A stretch of 14,012 bases of DNA, taken from positions 1 through 14,012 of the forward strand of contig JANOBJ010000042.1 of the NCBI GenBank assembly GCA_031411575.1, given 5' to 3'. Under the pieces are notes generated by a model, which saw only the letters and a program-made list of their open reading frames with translations, did not search any database and was not told the origin of the DNA. Origin of the DNA: JANOBJ01 sp031411575. Its GTDB lineage: Bacteria > Pseudomonadota > Gammaproteobacteria > Burkholderiales > Burkholderiaceae_C. Below are positions 1 to 6,199 of this stretch, piece after piece (position 1 is the stretch's first letter; every line of letters begins with the position of its first letter). Made by a program: the position numbers and the translations under genes.

Positions 1-720
1 CGGCCCCGCGTTGGTGATCACCACGCTGTAGGTCAGCGTGCCGCCCGCGCTCGGGCTGGCCGTGCCGGCCACCTTGGCCACGCTCAGGTCGGCCACCGGC
101 GTCACGCTCACCGTGGCCGTGGCGGCCACAGAATTCGTACCCAAATTCGTTGTCAAAGAGCCTGCCGGGATAGTGTTCGTCAAACTGCCAACAGGCCCAG
201 TGGCAGTAATTACAACTGTAAGCGTGCACGACCCATTCGCAGGAATCACCGAACCCGCCGACAGAATCACCGAGCCGCCACCGACCACGGCCGTAACAAC
301 GCCACTGGCACATGACGTCTGACCCTGCGGCGATGCGGCGTTTGCGATACCCGCCGGATACGCATCTGTAAACGCCGTCGAGAGGGTCGCAGACGTCAAC
401 GCATGGGAATTGGACAACGTGATGGTCAGCAGAGCCGTCCCACCTACCGATAACGACGATGGAGAAAACGTTTTTGAAACGGCCGGTCGCGAACTCGCAA
501 CCGAGTCGGTATCAGAACTTGTACAAATACCAGACGTACAAGAAACCGATGGATTGGAGTTAACTACACCCGCAGGAGGCGCAATCGAAGCAATGTTGGA
601 AACTTGGGTTTGTGCGCTCACCCCCAGAGATGCAGTTGCAGAAAGACAAAGAGCCAAGCCATATACAGCGCGATGAAATATCATCGCGAGGCACAGCTTT
701 TCCCTCAGCCATCTGACCAT
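1..720 (-). CDS. Exported DUF11-repeat surface protein, N-terminal part (gene runs off the left edge)
   Basis: Open for 240 codons from an ATG at 718-720 to the window edge, with no stop; the 3' end is outside. The N-terminus (MVRWLREKLCLAMIFHRAVY, then GLALCLSATASLGVSA) looks like a long Sec signal peptide with probable cleavage after VSA, before QTQVSN. Two beta-sandwich-like segments follow. The first (about residues 80-200) starts with VSKTFSPSSLSVGGTALLTI and contains AFTDAYPAGI, typical of the repeat domain recently named DUF7933. The second begins DLSVAKVAGTASPSAGGTL and continues LTYSVVITNAGP, the hallmark of DUF11. Such proteins are large secreted or outer-surface proteins, often with C-terminal anchoring domains; exact function is unknown. 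No good Shine-Dalgarno precedes the ATG, and an in-frame ATG at 682-684 would shorten the signal peptide, so the start is uncertain. GC is 75% in bases 1-120 but about 50-65% over 121-540. Confidence 0.85.
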   Translation of the reverse strand, partial: MVRWLREKLCLAMIFHRAVYGLALCLSATASLGVSAQTQVSNIASIAPPAGVVNSNPSVSCTSGICTSSDTDSVASSRPAVSKTFSPSSLSVGGTALLTITLSNSHALTSATLSTAFTDAYPAGIANAASPQGQTSCASGVVTAVVGGGSVILSAGSVIPANGSCTLTVVITATGPVGSLTNTIPAGSLTTNLGTNSVAATATVSVTPVADLSVAKVAGTASPSAGGTLTYSVVITNAGP

Positions 721-792
721 CAAATCGTTCAAAAAAACCCCAAAACGCCCTCAACAGCCAATACATTGACCAAAGTCACGGCCAAGATGGAG

Positions 793-845
793 TCTATTCG
801 CAACTTACCGCCAAGTAACCGAAAGTTAACGCCCGCACGAATAGA
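793..845. repeat. 8-bp inverted repeat TCTATTCG / CGAATAGA with a 37-nt spacer
   Basis: TCTATTCG at 793-800 is the exact reverse complement of CGAATAGA at 838-845. It lies 73-125 bases upstream of the DUF11 start codon. The space between also carries smaller dyads (CTTAC...GTAAC). It could be a pair of protein-binding half-sites or a long-loop RNA stem in the leader; the sequence does not decide. Confidence 0.45.
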
Positions 846-854
846 AGTCACCAA

Positions 855-885
855 TCATGTGCAATAGTTCATGTGCAAACTATTG
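855..885. promoter_or_regulatory. Overlapping direct and inverted repeats, possible operator upstream of the DUF11 gene
   Basis: TCATGTGCAA occurs twice (855-864 and 869-878), 14 bases apart. Overlapping them is a perfect 8-bp dyad, CAATAGTT (862-869) and AACTATTG (878-885), separated by 8 bases. On the minus strand a TACAAT hexamer lies at 884-889, which could be a -10 box, but no good -35 was found. The arrangement is typical of a transcription-factor site near a promoter. The regulator is unknown and this is an inference. Confidence 0.45.
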
Positions 886-911
886 TACTCATATAGTTCG
901 GGATAAAGGGA

Positions 912-926
912 AGCCCCTTAAGGGCT
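912..926. repeat. Short dyad AGCCC...GGGCT
   Basis: AGCCC (912-916) and GGGCT (922-926) form a 5-bp arm pair around CTTAA, a near-palindrome centred on CCTTAAGG. No T-tract follows on either strand, so it is not a standard terminator. It may belong to the regulatory region of the DUF11 gene. Confidence 0.35.
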
Positions 927-1237
927 GGACTAGCAGATCGTATCGACTGTTGCAACAAAAAGACTTGTTGCGTCGCCCGAGCACGTCGCAAAGCAACAGG
1001 CACTTTGGCCGCGCCCTTCGTATCAAGCGTCCCGGTACGATCAGCAAGGCCTGCGATGCATGGTGAAGCCAACTTGTCTCAGCGCCTGCTCAAGAGGTGC
1101 GAGGCGCTACTGCCAAGGGAAGGGGCATTCTGGCGCTACATTCATCCCATCTCCCGAGTACCGAGCGCTTGGAAAATGAGGTCGCCATGAAAAAGCAGGT
1201 TGCCAATGGGAGGTACAAAGTACGCGCCTGACGCACC

Positions 1238-1262
1238 AAAAAAAGCCCACACAAGGCGGGCT
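1238..1262 (-). terminator. Rho-independent terminator of the spc-alpha-tRNA-fMet unit
   Basis: On the minus strand AGCCC pairs with GGGCT (1258-1262 with 1244-1248), extended by G-U and C-G pairs, and is followed by a run of seven T residues (plus-strand A run 1238-1244). It lies about 30 nt after the tRNA 3' end, with no other gene before the divergently placed spacer. It should end transcripts coming through rplQ and the tRNA. Confidence 0.8.
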
Positions 1263-1264
1263 AC

Positions 1265-1285
1265 ACAGTCAGCATCACTGACTGT
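1265..1285 (-). repeat. Perfect 8-bp hairpin between tRNA-fMet and the terminator
   Basis: ACAGTCAG (1265-1272) and CTGACTGT (1278-1285) are exact reverse complements around a 5-nt loop. The hairpin starts 5 nt after the tRNA CCA end and lies 2 nt before the terminator stem. A stem in a tRNA 3' trailer could guide RNase E or exonuclease processing; that role is inferred. Confidence 0.65.
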
Positions 1286-1290
1286 CTTGT

Positions 1291-1367
<77 letters not shown>

Positions 1368-1377
1368 GAAGAATTAG

Positions 1378-1383
1378 ATTATA
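1378..1383 (-). promoter_or_regulatory. Candidate -10 box (TATAAT) for tRNA-fMet
   Basis: The minus strand reads a perfect TATAAT directly after the rplQ stop codon, with 10 nt between it and the tRNA 5' end. A start site 6-7 nt downstream of the box would leave a leader of only a few nucleotides. The matching -35 region lies in the last codons of rplQ and is poor (ATGCAG at 17-bp spacing), so strength is uncertain. Confidence 0.5.
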
Positions 1384-1386
1384 GCT

Positions 1387-1788
1387 TTAATCTGCTTTCA
1401 CTGCATCAGAAGAACTCGACTCCGACACGTCGGGGCGATCCACAAGCTCCACAAGAGCCATGGGCGCATTGTCCCCAACGCGAAAGCCCATCTTCAGAAT
1501 ACGTGTGTAGCCGCCCGGCCGGGATTGATAACGAGGGCCAAGTTCTGCGAAAAGCTTGGTGACACTATCGCGATCACGCAAACGGTTAAAAGCCAAACGC
1601 CTATTGGCAACAGTTGGCTGCTTGCCTAACGTGATCATCGGCTCAACCACCCGCCGCAACTCTTTGGCTTTGGGAACGGTTGTCTTGATGACCTCATGGG
1701 CAATCAAAGAGTTCATCATGTTGCGTAGCATCGCGAGCCGATGCTCGCTCGTCCGATTCAGTTTACGCAGTCCTTGTCCGTGACGCAT
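1387..1788 (-). CDS. rplQ: 50S ribosomal protein L17
   Basis: 133 residues, slightly longer than the 127 of E. coli. The N-terminus MRHGQGLRKLNRTSEHRLAM is the L17 signature. The core (MMNSLIAHEVIKTTVPKAKE, then LRRVVEPMITLGK) and GGYTRILKMGFRVGDNAPMA match the family. The acidic, serine-rich tail (SESSSSDAVKAD) is the variable end. L17 is a large-subunit protein near the exit-tunnel side. ATG start with an AAGGAAAGGA purine-rich ribosome site. It is the last protein gene of the alpha operon, 84 nt after rpoA and 19 nt before tRNA-fMet. Confidence 0.98.
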   Translation of the reverse strand: MRHGQGLRKLNRTSEHRLAMLRNMMNSLIAHEVIKTTVPKAKELRRVVEPMITLGKQPTVANRRLAFNRLRDRDSVTKLFAELGPRYQSRPGGYTRILKMGFRVGDNAPMALVELVDRPDVSESSSSDAVKAD

Positions 1789-1812
1789 AGTGCTTTCCTT
1801 TCCTTATAAATA

Positions 1813-1838
1813 CCAGCGGCCGGATCAGGTACCGCTGG
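1813..1838 (-). repeat. 7-bp hairpin in the rpoA-rplQ spacer, proximal to rplQ
   Basis: CCAGCGG (1813-1819) and CCGCTGG (1832-1838) are exact complements with a 12-nt loop. It sits just before the rplQ ribosome site in the transcript and pairs with a second hairpin at 1847-1865. No T-tract follows, so complete termination is unlikely; partial attenuation or mRNA stabilisation is possible. Confidence 0.55.
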
Positions 1839-1846
1839 GTGCACAA

Positions 1847-1865
1847 GCTCCGAAAGCTTCGGAGC
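1847..1865 (-). repeat. Perfect 8-bp hairpin just after the rpoA stop
   Basis: GCTCCGAA (1847-1854) and TTCGGAGC (1858-1865) are exact complements around a 3-nt loop, 7 nt after the rpoA stop codon. No U-tract follows. Its likely role is mRNA 3'-end protection, a processing site or mild attenuation between rpoA and rplQ. Confidence 0.6.
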
Positions 1866-1872
1866 GACTCGA

Positions 1873-2862
1873 TCAGCGTTTGTCGAGGCCGGCTGGCGGC
1901 CAACTTTCCAGTTTCATCCCTAGCGTCAGGCCCCGCGAAGCCAGTACTTCCTTGATCTCATTGAGCGACTTCCGGCCCAGATTAGGGGTTTTGAGCAGTT
2001 CATTCTCAGTGCGTTGAATCAGATCGCCAATGTAATAGATGTTCTCCGCCTTGAGACAGTTGGCCGAGCGAACGGTCAGTTCAAGCTCGTCAACCGGGCG
2101 CAACAAGATCGGGTCGAATTGCTGATTGGTGCGCGGCGCAGGCGCATCAAATGCGGCCAGTTCGCCACCTTCCAACTGCGCAAATACCGCCAACTGCTCG
2201 ACGAGAATCTTGGCTGATGCGCGGACCGCGTCTTCGGCCGTAATCGCGCCATTGGTCTCAATCTCAACGACCAGCTTGTCCAGATCAGTGCGTTGCTCGA
2301 CCCGGGCGCTTTCCACCGAATAGCTAACGCGCCTGACTGGCGAGAACGAAGCGTCAAGCACAATGCGTCCGATTGACTTCGAAGGCTCGTCCGCATAGCG
2401 GCGCATCGTCCCAGGCACGTAACCACGCCCCTTCTCCACCTTGATCTGCATGTCAATCTTGCCCCCCTGCGACAGATGGGCAATCACGCGACCCGGATTG
2501 ATGATCTCGACATCGTGCGGAGTCTGAATATCAGCTGCAGTGACCGGACCTTCGCCGTCTTTACGCAAGCTCAGCGTGACCTCGTCACGATTGTGCAGCT
2601 TGAAGACGACACCCTTCAGGTTCAACAGGATGTTAACAACATCTTCTTGCACACCATCAATGGAAGAGTACTCGTGCAAGACACCGGCAATCGTCACCTC
2701 GGTCGCTGCGTGACCGACCATTGACGAAAGCAAGACCCGACGCAGTGCGTTGCCCAGCGTATGGCCGTAACCACGCTCGAATGGCTCAAGGGTAACTTTC
2801 GCGCGATTGGCGCCAAGTTGCTCGACATTGATAGTCTTCGGTTTCAGCAGATTGGTTTGCAT
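1873..2862 (-). CDS. rpoA: DNA-directed RNA polymerase alpha subunit
   Basis: 329 residues, the normal length. The N-terminal dimerisation and assembly domain (about 1-235) shows LEPFERGYGHTLGNALRRVL, the alpha motif that nucleates beta and beta' binding. A linker (about 236-255, with AFDAPAPRTNQQFDP) leads to the C-terminal domain, where RSANCLKAENIYYIGDLIQR and LLKTPNLGRKSLNEIKEVLA contain the helices that contact UP-element DNA and activators. Alpha assembles RNA polymerase and receives signals from transcription factors. ATG start with a GAGAGGAAG ribosome site. It lies 101 nt after rpsD and 84 nt before rplQ, the usual alpha-operon order. Confidence 0.99.
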   Translation of the reverse strand: MQTNLLKPKTINVEQLGANRAKVTLEPFERGYGHTLGNALRRVLLSSMVGHAATEVTIAGVLHEYSSIDGVQEDVVNILLNLKGVVFKLHNRDEVTLSLRKDGEGPVTAADIQTPHDVEIINPGRVIAHLSQGGKIDMQIKVEKGRGYVPGTMRRYADEPSKSIGRIVLDASFSPVRRVSYSVESARVEQRTDLDKLVVEIETNGAITAEDAVRASAKILVEQLAVFAQLEGGELAAFDAPAPRTNQQFDPILLRPVDELELTVRSANCLKAENIYYIGDLIQRTENELLKTPNLGRKSLNEIKEVLASRGLTLGMKLESWPPAGLDKR

Positions 2863-2916
2863 GCAGACTTCCTCTCAATACCCCCGGCTCGTTACACCGG
2901 TAAGGCTGGTGAAGCG

Positions 2917-2943
2917 CCCGAAGCGCCCTGCGGGCGATTCGGG
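2917..2943 (-). repeat. 11-bp hairpin with one mismatch in the rpsD-rpoA spacer
   Basis: CCCGAA-CGCCC (2917-2928) pairs with GGGCG-TTCGGG (2932-2943) around TGC, with one G/A mismatch. It is the strongest hairpin among the intercistronic spacers. No T-run follows on the minus strand. It could limit readthrough or stabilise the upstream ribosomal message and so help set the ratio of alpha subunit to S4; that role is inferred. Confidence 0.65.
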
Positions 2944-2963
2944 AACGGATTCAAAAACAGTGA

Positions 2964-3587
2964 TTAGCGCGAGTACAACTCGACGATGAGTGACTCGTTG
3001 ATGTCCGCGGCGAACTCGTCACGGTCGGGCACTTTCTTGAAAGTGCCTTCGGCTTTGTCGGCACTAACCTCGACCCATGCGGGCATGCCAACCTGCTGGG
3101 CGAGCTGCAATGCCTCAACCACCCGGTTTTGTTTCTTGGATTTGTCGCGAACAGCAACTACATCACCCGTCTTGACCATGTAGGACGGAATATTGACGGT
3201 ATCGCCGTTTACTGTGATGGCCTTGTGAGACACAAGTTGGCGAGCTTCAGCACGCGTTGAACCAAAACCCATTCGATACACCACGTTATCGAGACGCGAC
3301 TCGAGGATAAACAGCAAGTTCGCGCCGGTGTTTCCTTTGCGCCGATCGGCCTCTTCAAAGTACCGACGGAACTGACGTTCCAAAACGCCATACATTCGCT
3401 TGACCTTCTGCTTCTCGCGAAGCTGAAGACCGAAGTCGGAGGTGCGGGCGCCAGAGGTCCTACCGTGCTGGCCTGGTTTCGAGTCAAATTTTGCCTTGTC
3501 GCTGATCGAGCGCCGTGCGCTCTTCAGGAACAGGTCAGTGCCTTCACGGCGTGAGAGTTTGGCCTTGGGGCCTAGATAGCGTGCCAC
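2964..3587 (-). CDS. rpsD: 30S ribosomal protein S4
   Basis: 207 residues, the usual size. It begins MARYLGPKAKLSRREGTDLF and lacks the N-terminal zinc cysteines found in some lineages. The S4 RNA-binding domain lies at about 97-160 (SRLDNVVYRMGFGSTRAEAR, then QLVSHKAITVNG). S4 binds 16S rRNA early in small-subunit assembly. In E. coli it represses the alpha operon by binding the leader before rpsM; whether this holds here is not visible. The start is a GTG (3585-3587) preceded by AAGGAAG at good spacing. It is 82 nt after rpsK. Confidence 0.98.
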   Translation of the reverse strand: MARYLGPKAKLSRREGTDLFLKSARRSISDKAKFDSKPGQHGRTSGARTSDFGLQLREKQKVKRMYGVLERQFRRYFEEADRRKGNTGANLLFILESRLDNVVYRMGFGSTRAEARQLVSHKAITVNGDTVNIPSYMVKTGDVVAVRDKSKKQNRVVEALQLAQQVGMPAWVEVSADKAEGTFKKVPDRDEFAADINESLIVELYSR

Positions 3588-3610
3588 TTGAACTTCCTTT
3601 ATGTCATCTA

Positions 3611-3626
3611 CCGCACTTTAGTGCGG
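3611..3626 (-). repeat. 7-bp hairpin in the rpsK-rpsD spacer
   Basis: CCGCACT (3611-3617) and AGTGCGG (3620-3626) are exact complements, in practice a 6-bp stem with a TTTA tetraloop. It lies about 24 nt upstream of the rpsD GTG start, close to the AAGGAAG ribosome site, so it may influence rpsD initiation or transcript stability. Confidence 0.5.
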
Positions 3627-3669
3627 GAGCCATCGAGCTGTCGCTCATGGCGGTGGGCTTTGTTGAAAA

Positions 3670-4074
3670 TCAGATCCGACGGCGCTTTTGCGGGCGGCAT
3701 CCGTTGTGCGGAACTGGCGTGACATCTGCAATTGACGTGATACGGATTCCGAGAGCAGCAAGCGCGCGCACCGAAGACTCGCGCCCAGGGCCGGGACCCT
3801 TGATCTCAACATCAAGATTCTTGATGCCCTGTTCAATCGCGGCGCGGCCTGCCACTTCAGATGCCACTTGAGCAGCAAATGGCGTTGACTTGCGCGAGCC
3901 TTTGAAGCCCTGTCCGCCGGACGATGCCCACGAAAGGGCATTGCCTTGACGATCAGTGATCGTGATGATGGTGTTGTTGAACGACGCGTGAACGTGTGCA
4001 ACCCCGTCCGACACGTTCTTTCGGACCTTTTTGCGCACGCGTTGTGCAGCATTATTGGCGGGAGCTTTAGCCAT
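3670..4074 (-). CDS. rpsK: 30S ribosomal protein S11
   Basis: 134 residues, close to the family norm. It begins MAKAPANNAAQRVRKKVRKN and has the central core HVHASFNNTIITITDRQGNA and WASSGGQGFKGSRKSTPFAA. The C-terminus SIADVTPVPHNGCRPQKRRR is the invariant rRNA-binding tail. S11 forms part of the 30S platform near the mRNA exit and the E site. ATG start with AAAGAGAAA upstream. It is 19 nt after rpsM and 82 nt before rpsD. Confidence 0.98.
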   Translation of the reverse strand: MAKAPANNAAQRVRKKVRKNVSDGVAHVHASFNNTIITITDRQGNALSWASSGGQGFKGSRKSTPFAAQVASEVAGRAAIEQGIKNLDVEIKGPGPGRESSVRALAALGIRITSIADVTPVPHNGCRPQKRRRI

Positions 4075-4093
4075 GACGTTTCTCTTTCCCGAA

Positions 4094-4459
4094 TTATTTC
4101 TTCAAAGCTGCCGCGCCCTTGCGCGGACCTTTGCGTGTACGCGCGTTGGTACGTGTGCGCTGACCACGCATGGGAAGACCACGGCGATGGCGAAAACCAC
4201 GGTAACAGCCGATGTCCATCAAACGCTTGATGTTCATCGTTGTTTCGCGGCGCAAGTCGCCTTCGATCGTGAACTGAGAGATCTGGTCCCGGATTTTCTC
4301 CAGGTCTCCGTCCGTCAGGTCCTTGATCTTCTTGGAATAGGCAATCTCGCAGGCCTCGCATATTTTGCGGGCGCGCGTGCGGCCAATGCCAAAAATCGCG
4401 GTCAGGCCGATTTCAGCGTGCTGATGCGGCGGAATGTTGATACCAGCAATACGTGCCAT
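4094..4459 (-). CDS. rpsM: 30S ribosomal protein S13
   Basis: 121 residues, standard length. It starts MARIAGINIPPHQHAEIGLT and holds the helix-two-turn-helix region with AIFGIGRTRARKICEACEI. The basic tail includes YRGFRHRRGLPMRGQRTRTN and ends in a lysine-rich stretch that reaches toward P-site tRNA. S13 sits in the 30S head and bridges to L5 in the 50S. It opens the alpha-operon segment, 23 nt after rpmJ, with a GAGGA ribosome site. Confidence 0.98.
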   Translation of the reverse strand: MARIAGINIPPHQHAEIGLTAIFGIGRTRARKICEACEIAYSKKIKDLTDGDLEKIRDQISQFTIEGDLRRETTMNIKRLMDIGCYRGFRHRRGLPMRGQRTRTNARTRKGPRKGAAALKK

Positions 4460-4482
4460 GTGCGTCCTCTATATCTCAAACA

Positions 4483-4596
4483 TCAACCCTGGCGCTGCTT
4501 ATGGCGCGGGTCCGTGCAGATCACTCGCACCACACCTTTGCGGCGGATGATCTTGCAGTTACGGCAAATTTTCTTGACCGAAGCCGAAACTCTCAT
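4483..4596 (-). CDS. rpmJ: 50S ribosomal protein L36
   Basis: A 37-codon gene, too short for usual length cut-offs. It translates as MRVSASVKKICRNCKIIRRK and continues GVVRVICTDPRHKQRQG. Cys11, Cys14, Cys27 and His32 form the zinc ribbon of the C+ form of L36. This is the smallest ribosomal protein and packs against 23S rRNA. The ATG (4594-4596) has an AGGAGA ribosome site. It lies 36 nt after infA and 23 nt before rpsM, its expected place in betaproteobacteria. Confidence 0.97.
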   Translation of the reverse strand: MRVSASVKKICRNCKIIRRKGVVRVICTDPRHKQRQG

Positions 4597-4632
4597 TTCA
4601 CTCTCCTAAATTCTGCTCAATGCAGGACGGGC

Positions 4633-4851
4633 TCACTTCGCCCTGAAAACAATTCGCGCCCGCGACAAGTCGTATGGCGTGAGCTCTACCGTAACCTTGT
4701 CACCCGGAAGGATGCGAATGTAGTGCATCCGCATCTTTCCTGAAATATGACCCAGCACGACGTGACCGTTTTCGAGTTTCACCCGAAAAGTTGCGTTAGG
4801 AAGGTTCTCGACAACCTCACCCTGCATCTGGATAACGTCATCCTTCGCCAT
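4633..4851 (-). CDS. infA: Translation initiation factor IF-1
   Basis: 72 residues forming a single S1-like OB fold, the exact family length. It begins MAKDDVIQMQGEVVENLPNA, continues FRVKLENGHVVLGHISGKMR, and ends TPYDLSRARIVFRAK. IF-1 binds the 30S A site during initiation and works with IF-2 and IF-3. Its place between secY and rpmJ is typical of betaproteobacteria, whereas E. coli keeps infA elsewhere. It starts 6 nt after the secY stop, so translational coupling is likely; its own ribosome site is weak. Confidence 0.98.
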   Translation of the reverse strand: MAKDDVIQMQGEVVENLPNATFRVKLENGHVVLGHISGKMRMHYIRILPGDKVTVELTPYDLSRARIVFRAK

Positions 4852-4857
4852 ACCCGC

Positions 4858-6177
4858 TTAACTACCTAATGAAGTCTTGAAGTTAGCCTTCTTTAGAAGC
4901 GATTCATACTGCTGGGACATCATGTAGTTCTGGACTTGCGCCATGAAATCCATCGTGACCACCACAATGATTAAAAGCGAAGTGCCTCCGAAGTAAAACG
5001 GTACGTTGTACTTCAGGATAAGAAACTCGGGCAACAAGCAGACAAACGTGATGTACACCGCACCGGCCAGTGTGAGCCGAACCAGGATCTTGTCTATATA
5101 GCGAGCCGTCTGATCCCCGGGTCGGATACCCGGAATAAACGCTCCGCTCTTCTTCAGGTTGTCTGCCGTTTCGCGGCTGTTGAAAACCAAGGCCGTGTAA
5201 AAAAAGCAGAAGAATACGATTGCAGCCGCGTACAGCAATACGTACACGGGTTGCCCGGGAGCCAAAGCACCAGCGATATCTTTCAGCCAGCGCATCGCAT
5301 CCCCCGTACTGAACCAGCTGACCACGGTCGCTGGCAACAGAATAATCGAAGAGGCAAATATGGGCGGAATCACACCAGCCATATTGAGCTTGAGTGGCAA
5401 GTGGGATGACTGGCCACCGTACACCTTGTTGCCAACTTGCCGCCGAGCGTAATTGACCAGTATCTTGCGCTGCCCGCGTTCCACGAAGACTACAAAATAG
5501 GTCACCAACGCCACAACTGCGACGATAAGTACTGCGACCAGAATGCTCATTGCACCCGTGCGAACCAGTTCAAGCAACCCCCCAATTGCATTGGGTAAGC
5601 CCGCAGCAATACCTGCAAAAATCAGAATCGAGATGCCGTTTCCAAGACCACGCTCAGTAATCTGCTCTCCGAGCCACATCAGAAACATGGTTCCGGCTGT
5701 CAAACTGACGACCGCCGTGACACGGAAGCCAAGTCCTGGCGCCAGTACCAAGCCAGCCGAACTCTCCAGCGCGACAGCGATCCCAAGCGACTGAAATAGC
5801 GCCAATCCGAGCGTTCCATAACGCGTGTACTGCGTAATCTTGCGCCGGCCCGCCTCGCCTTCTTTCTTCATCTGCTCAAACGTGGGCACCACGTAGGTCA
5901 GCAGTTGCATGATGATCGACGCAGAAATATACGGCATGATACCGAGCGCAAACACCGTAAACCGCGACAGAGCCCCGCCCGAGAACATGTTGAACAGGCT
6001 AAGGATGCCGCCCTGCTGACCCTTGAACAGCTGCTGCAGCTGCCCCGGATCAATTCCAGGCACAGGTATGTGCGCGCCAATACGGTAGACCACCAACGCC
6101 AGCAGCAAAAACACAAGGCGGCGGCGCAGGTCGCCGAATTTGCCTGTTTTTGCGAGTTGCGACGCGTTAGTTGCCAC
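4858..6177 (-). CDS. secY: Protein translocase subunit SecY
   Basis: 439 residues with about ten membrane helices, as expected. Helix 1 covers about 20-33 (RRLVFLLLALVVYRIGAHIP). The plug and second-helix region is NMFSGGALSRFTVFALGIMP. The cytoplasmic loop with AFIPGIRPGDQTARYID carries the conserved arginine used by SecA and the ribosome. The last helix holds MDFMAQVQNYMMSQQYESLL. SecY is the channel of the inner-membrane SecYEG translocon. The start is a GTG (6175-6177). It lies 22 nt after rplO and 6 nt before infA. Confidence 0.99.
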   Translation of the reverse strand: MATNASQLAKTGKFGDLRRRLVFLLLALVVYRIGAHIPVPGIDPGQLQQLFKGQQGGILSLFNMFSGGALSRFTVFALGIMPYISASIIMQLLTYVVPTFEQMKKEGEAGRRKITQYTRYGTLGLALFQSLGIAVALESSAGLVLAPGLGFRVTAVVSLTAGTMFLMWLGEQITERGLGNGISILIFAGIAAGLPNAIGGLLELVRTGAMSILVAVLIVAVVALVTYFVVFVERGQRKILVNYARRQVGNKVYGGQSSHLPLKLNMAGVIPPIFASSIILLPATVVSWFSTGDAMRWLKDIAGALAPGQPVYVLLYAAAIVFFCFFYTALVFNSRETADNLKKSGAFIPGIRPGDQTARYIDKILVRLTLAGAVYITFVCLLPEFLILKYNVPFYFGGTSLLIIVVVTMDFMAQVQNYMMSQQYESLLKKANFKTSLGS

Positions 6178-6199
6178 GATTACTAGCCTTCATCCAGCC

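Larger units (their letters stand above)
721..1237. other. Gene-free stretch between the DUF11 gene and the tRNA-fMet terminator
   Basis: About 515 bases with no convincing gene on either strand. The short open frames here have no recognisable protein character, no ribosome site and no family signature. The left half (about 790-930) is rich in inverted and direct repeats and lies upstream of the DUF11 gene, so it probably holds that gene's promoter and control sites, although I could not place a firm -35/-10 pair. The right half (930-1237) looks like unconstrained or decayed sequence. Confidence 0.6.

Noticed and set aside
38..322. Plus-strand frame of 94 codons at the left edge
   Set aside because: It is antisense to the clearly coding DUF11 gene; its low-complexity V/T/P content mirrors the repeat protein.
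869..1072. A 67-codon minus-strand frame in the gene-free stretch
   Set aside because: No ribosome site, no recognisable family or domain, and composition like random sequence; it overlaps a dyad cluster.
1187..1231. A tiny plus-strand frame starting MKKQVANGRYKVRA
   Set aside because: Only 14 codons, no good ribosome site and no known peptide; it ends just before the terminator of the opposite strand.
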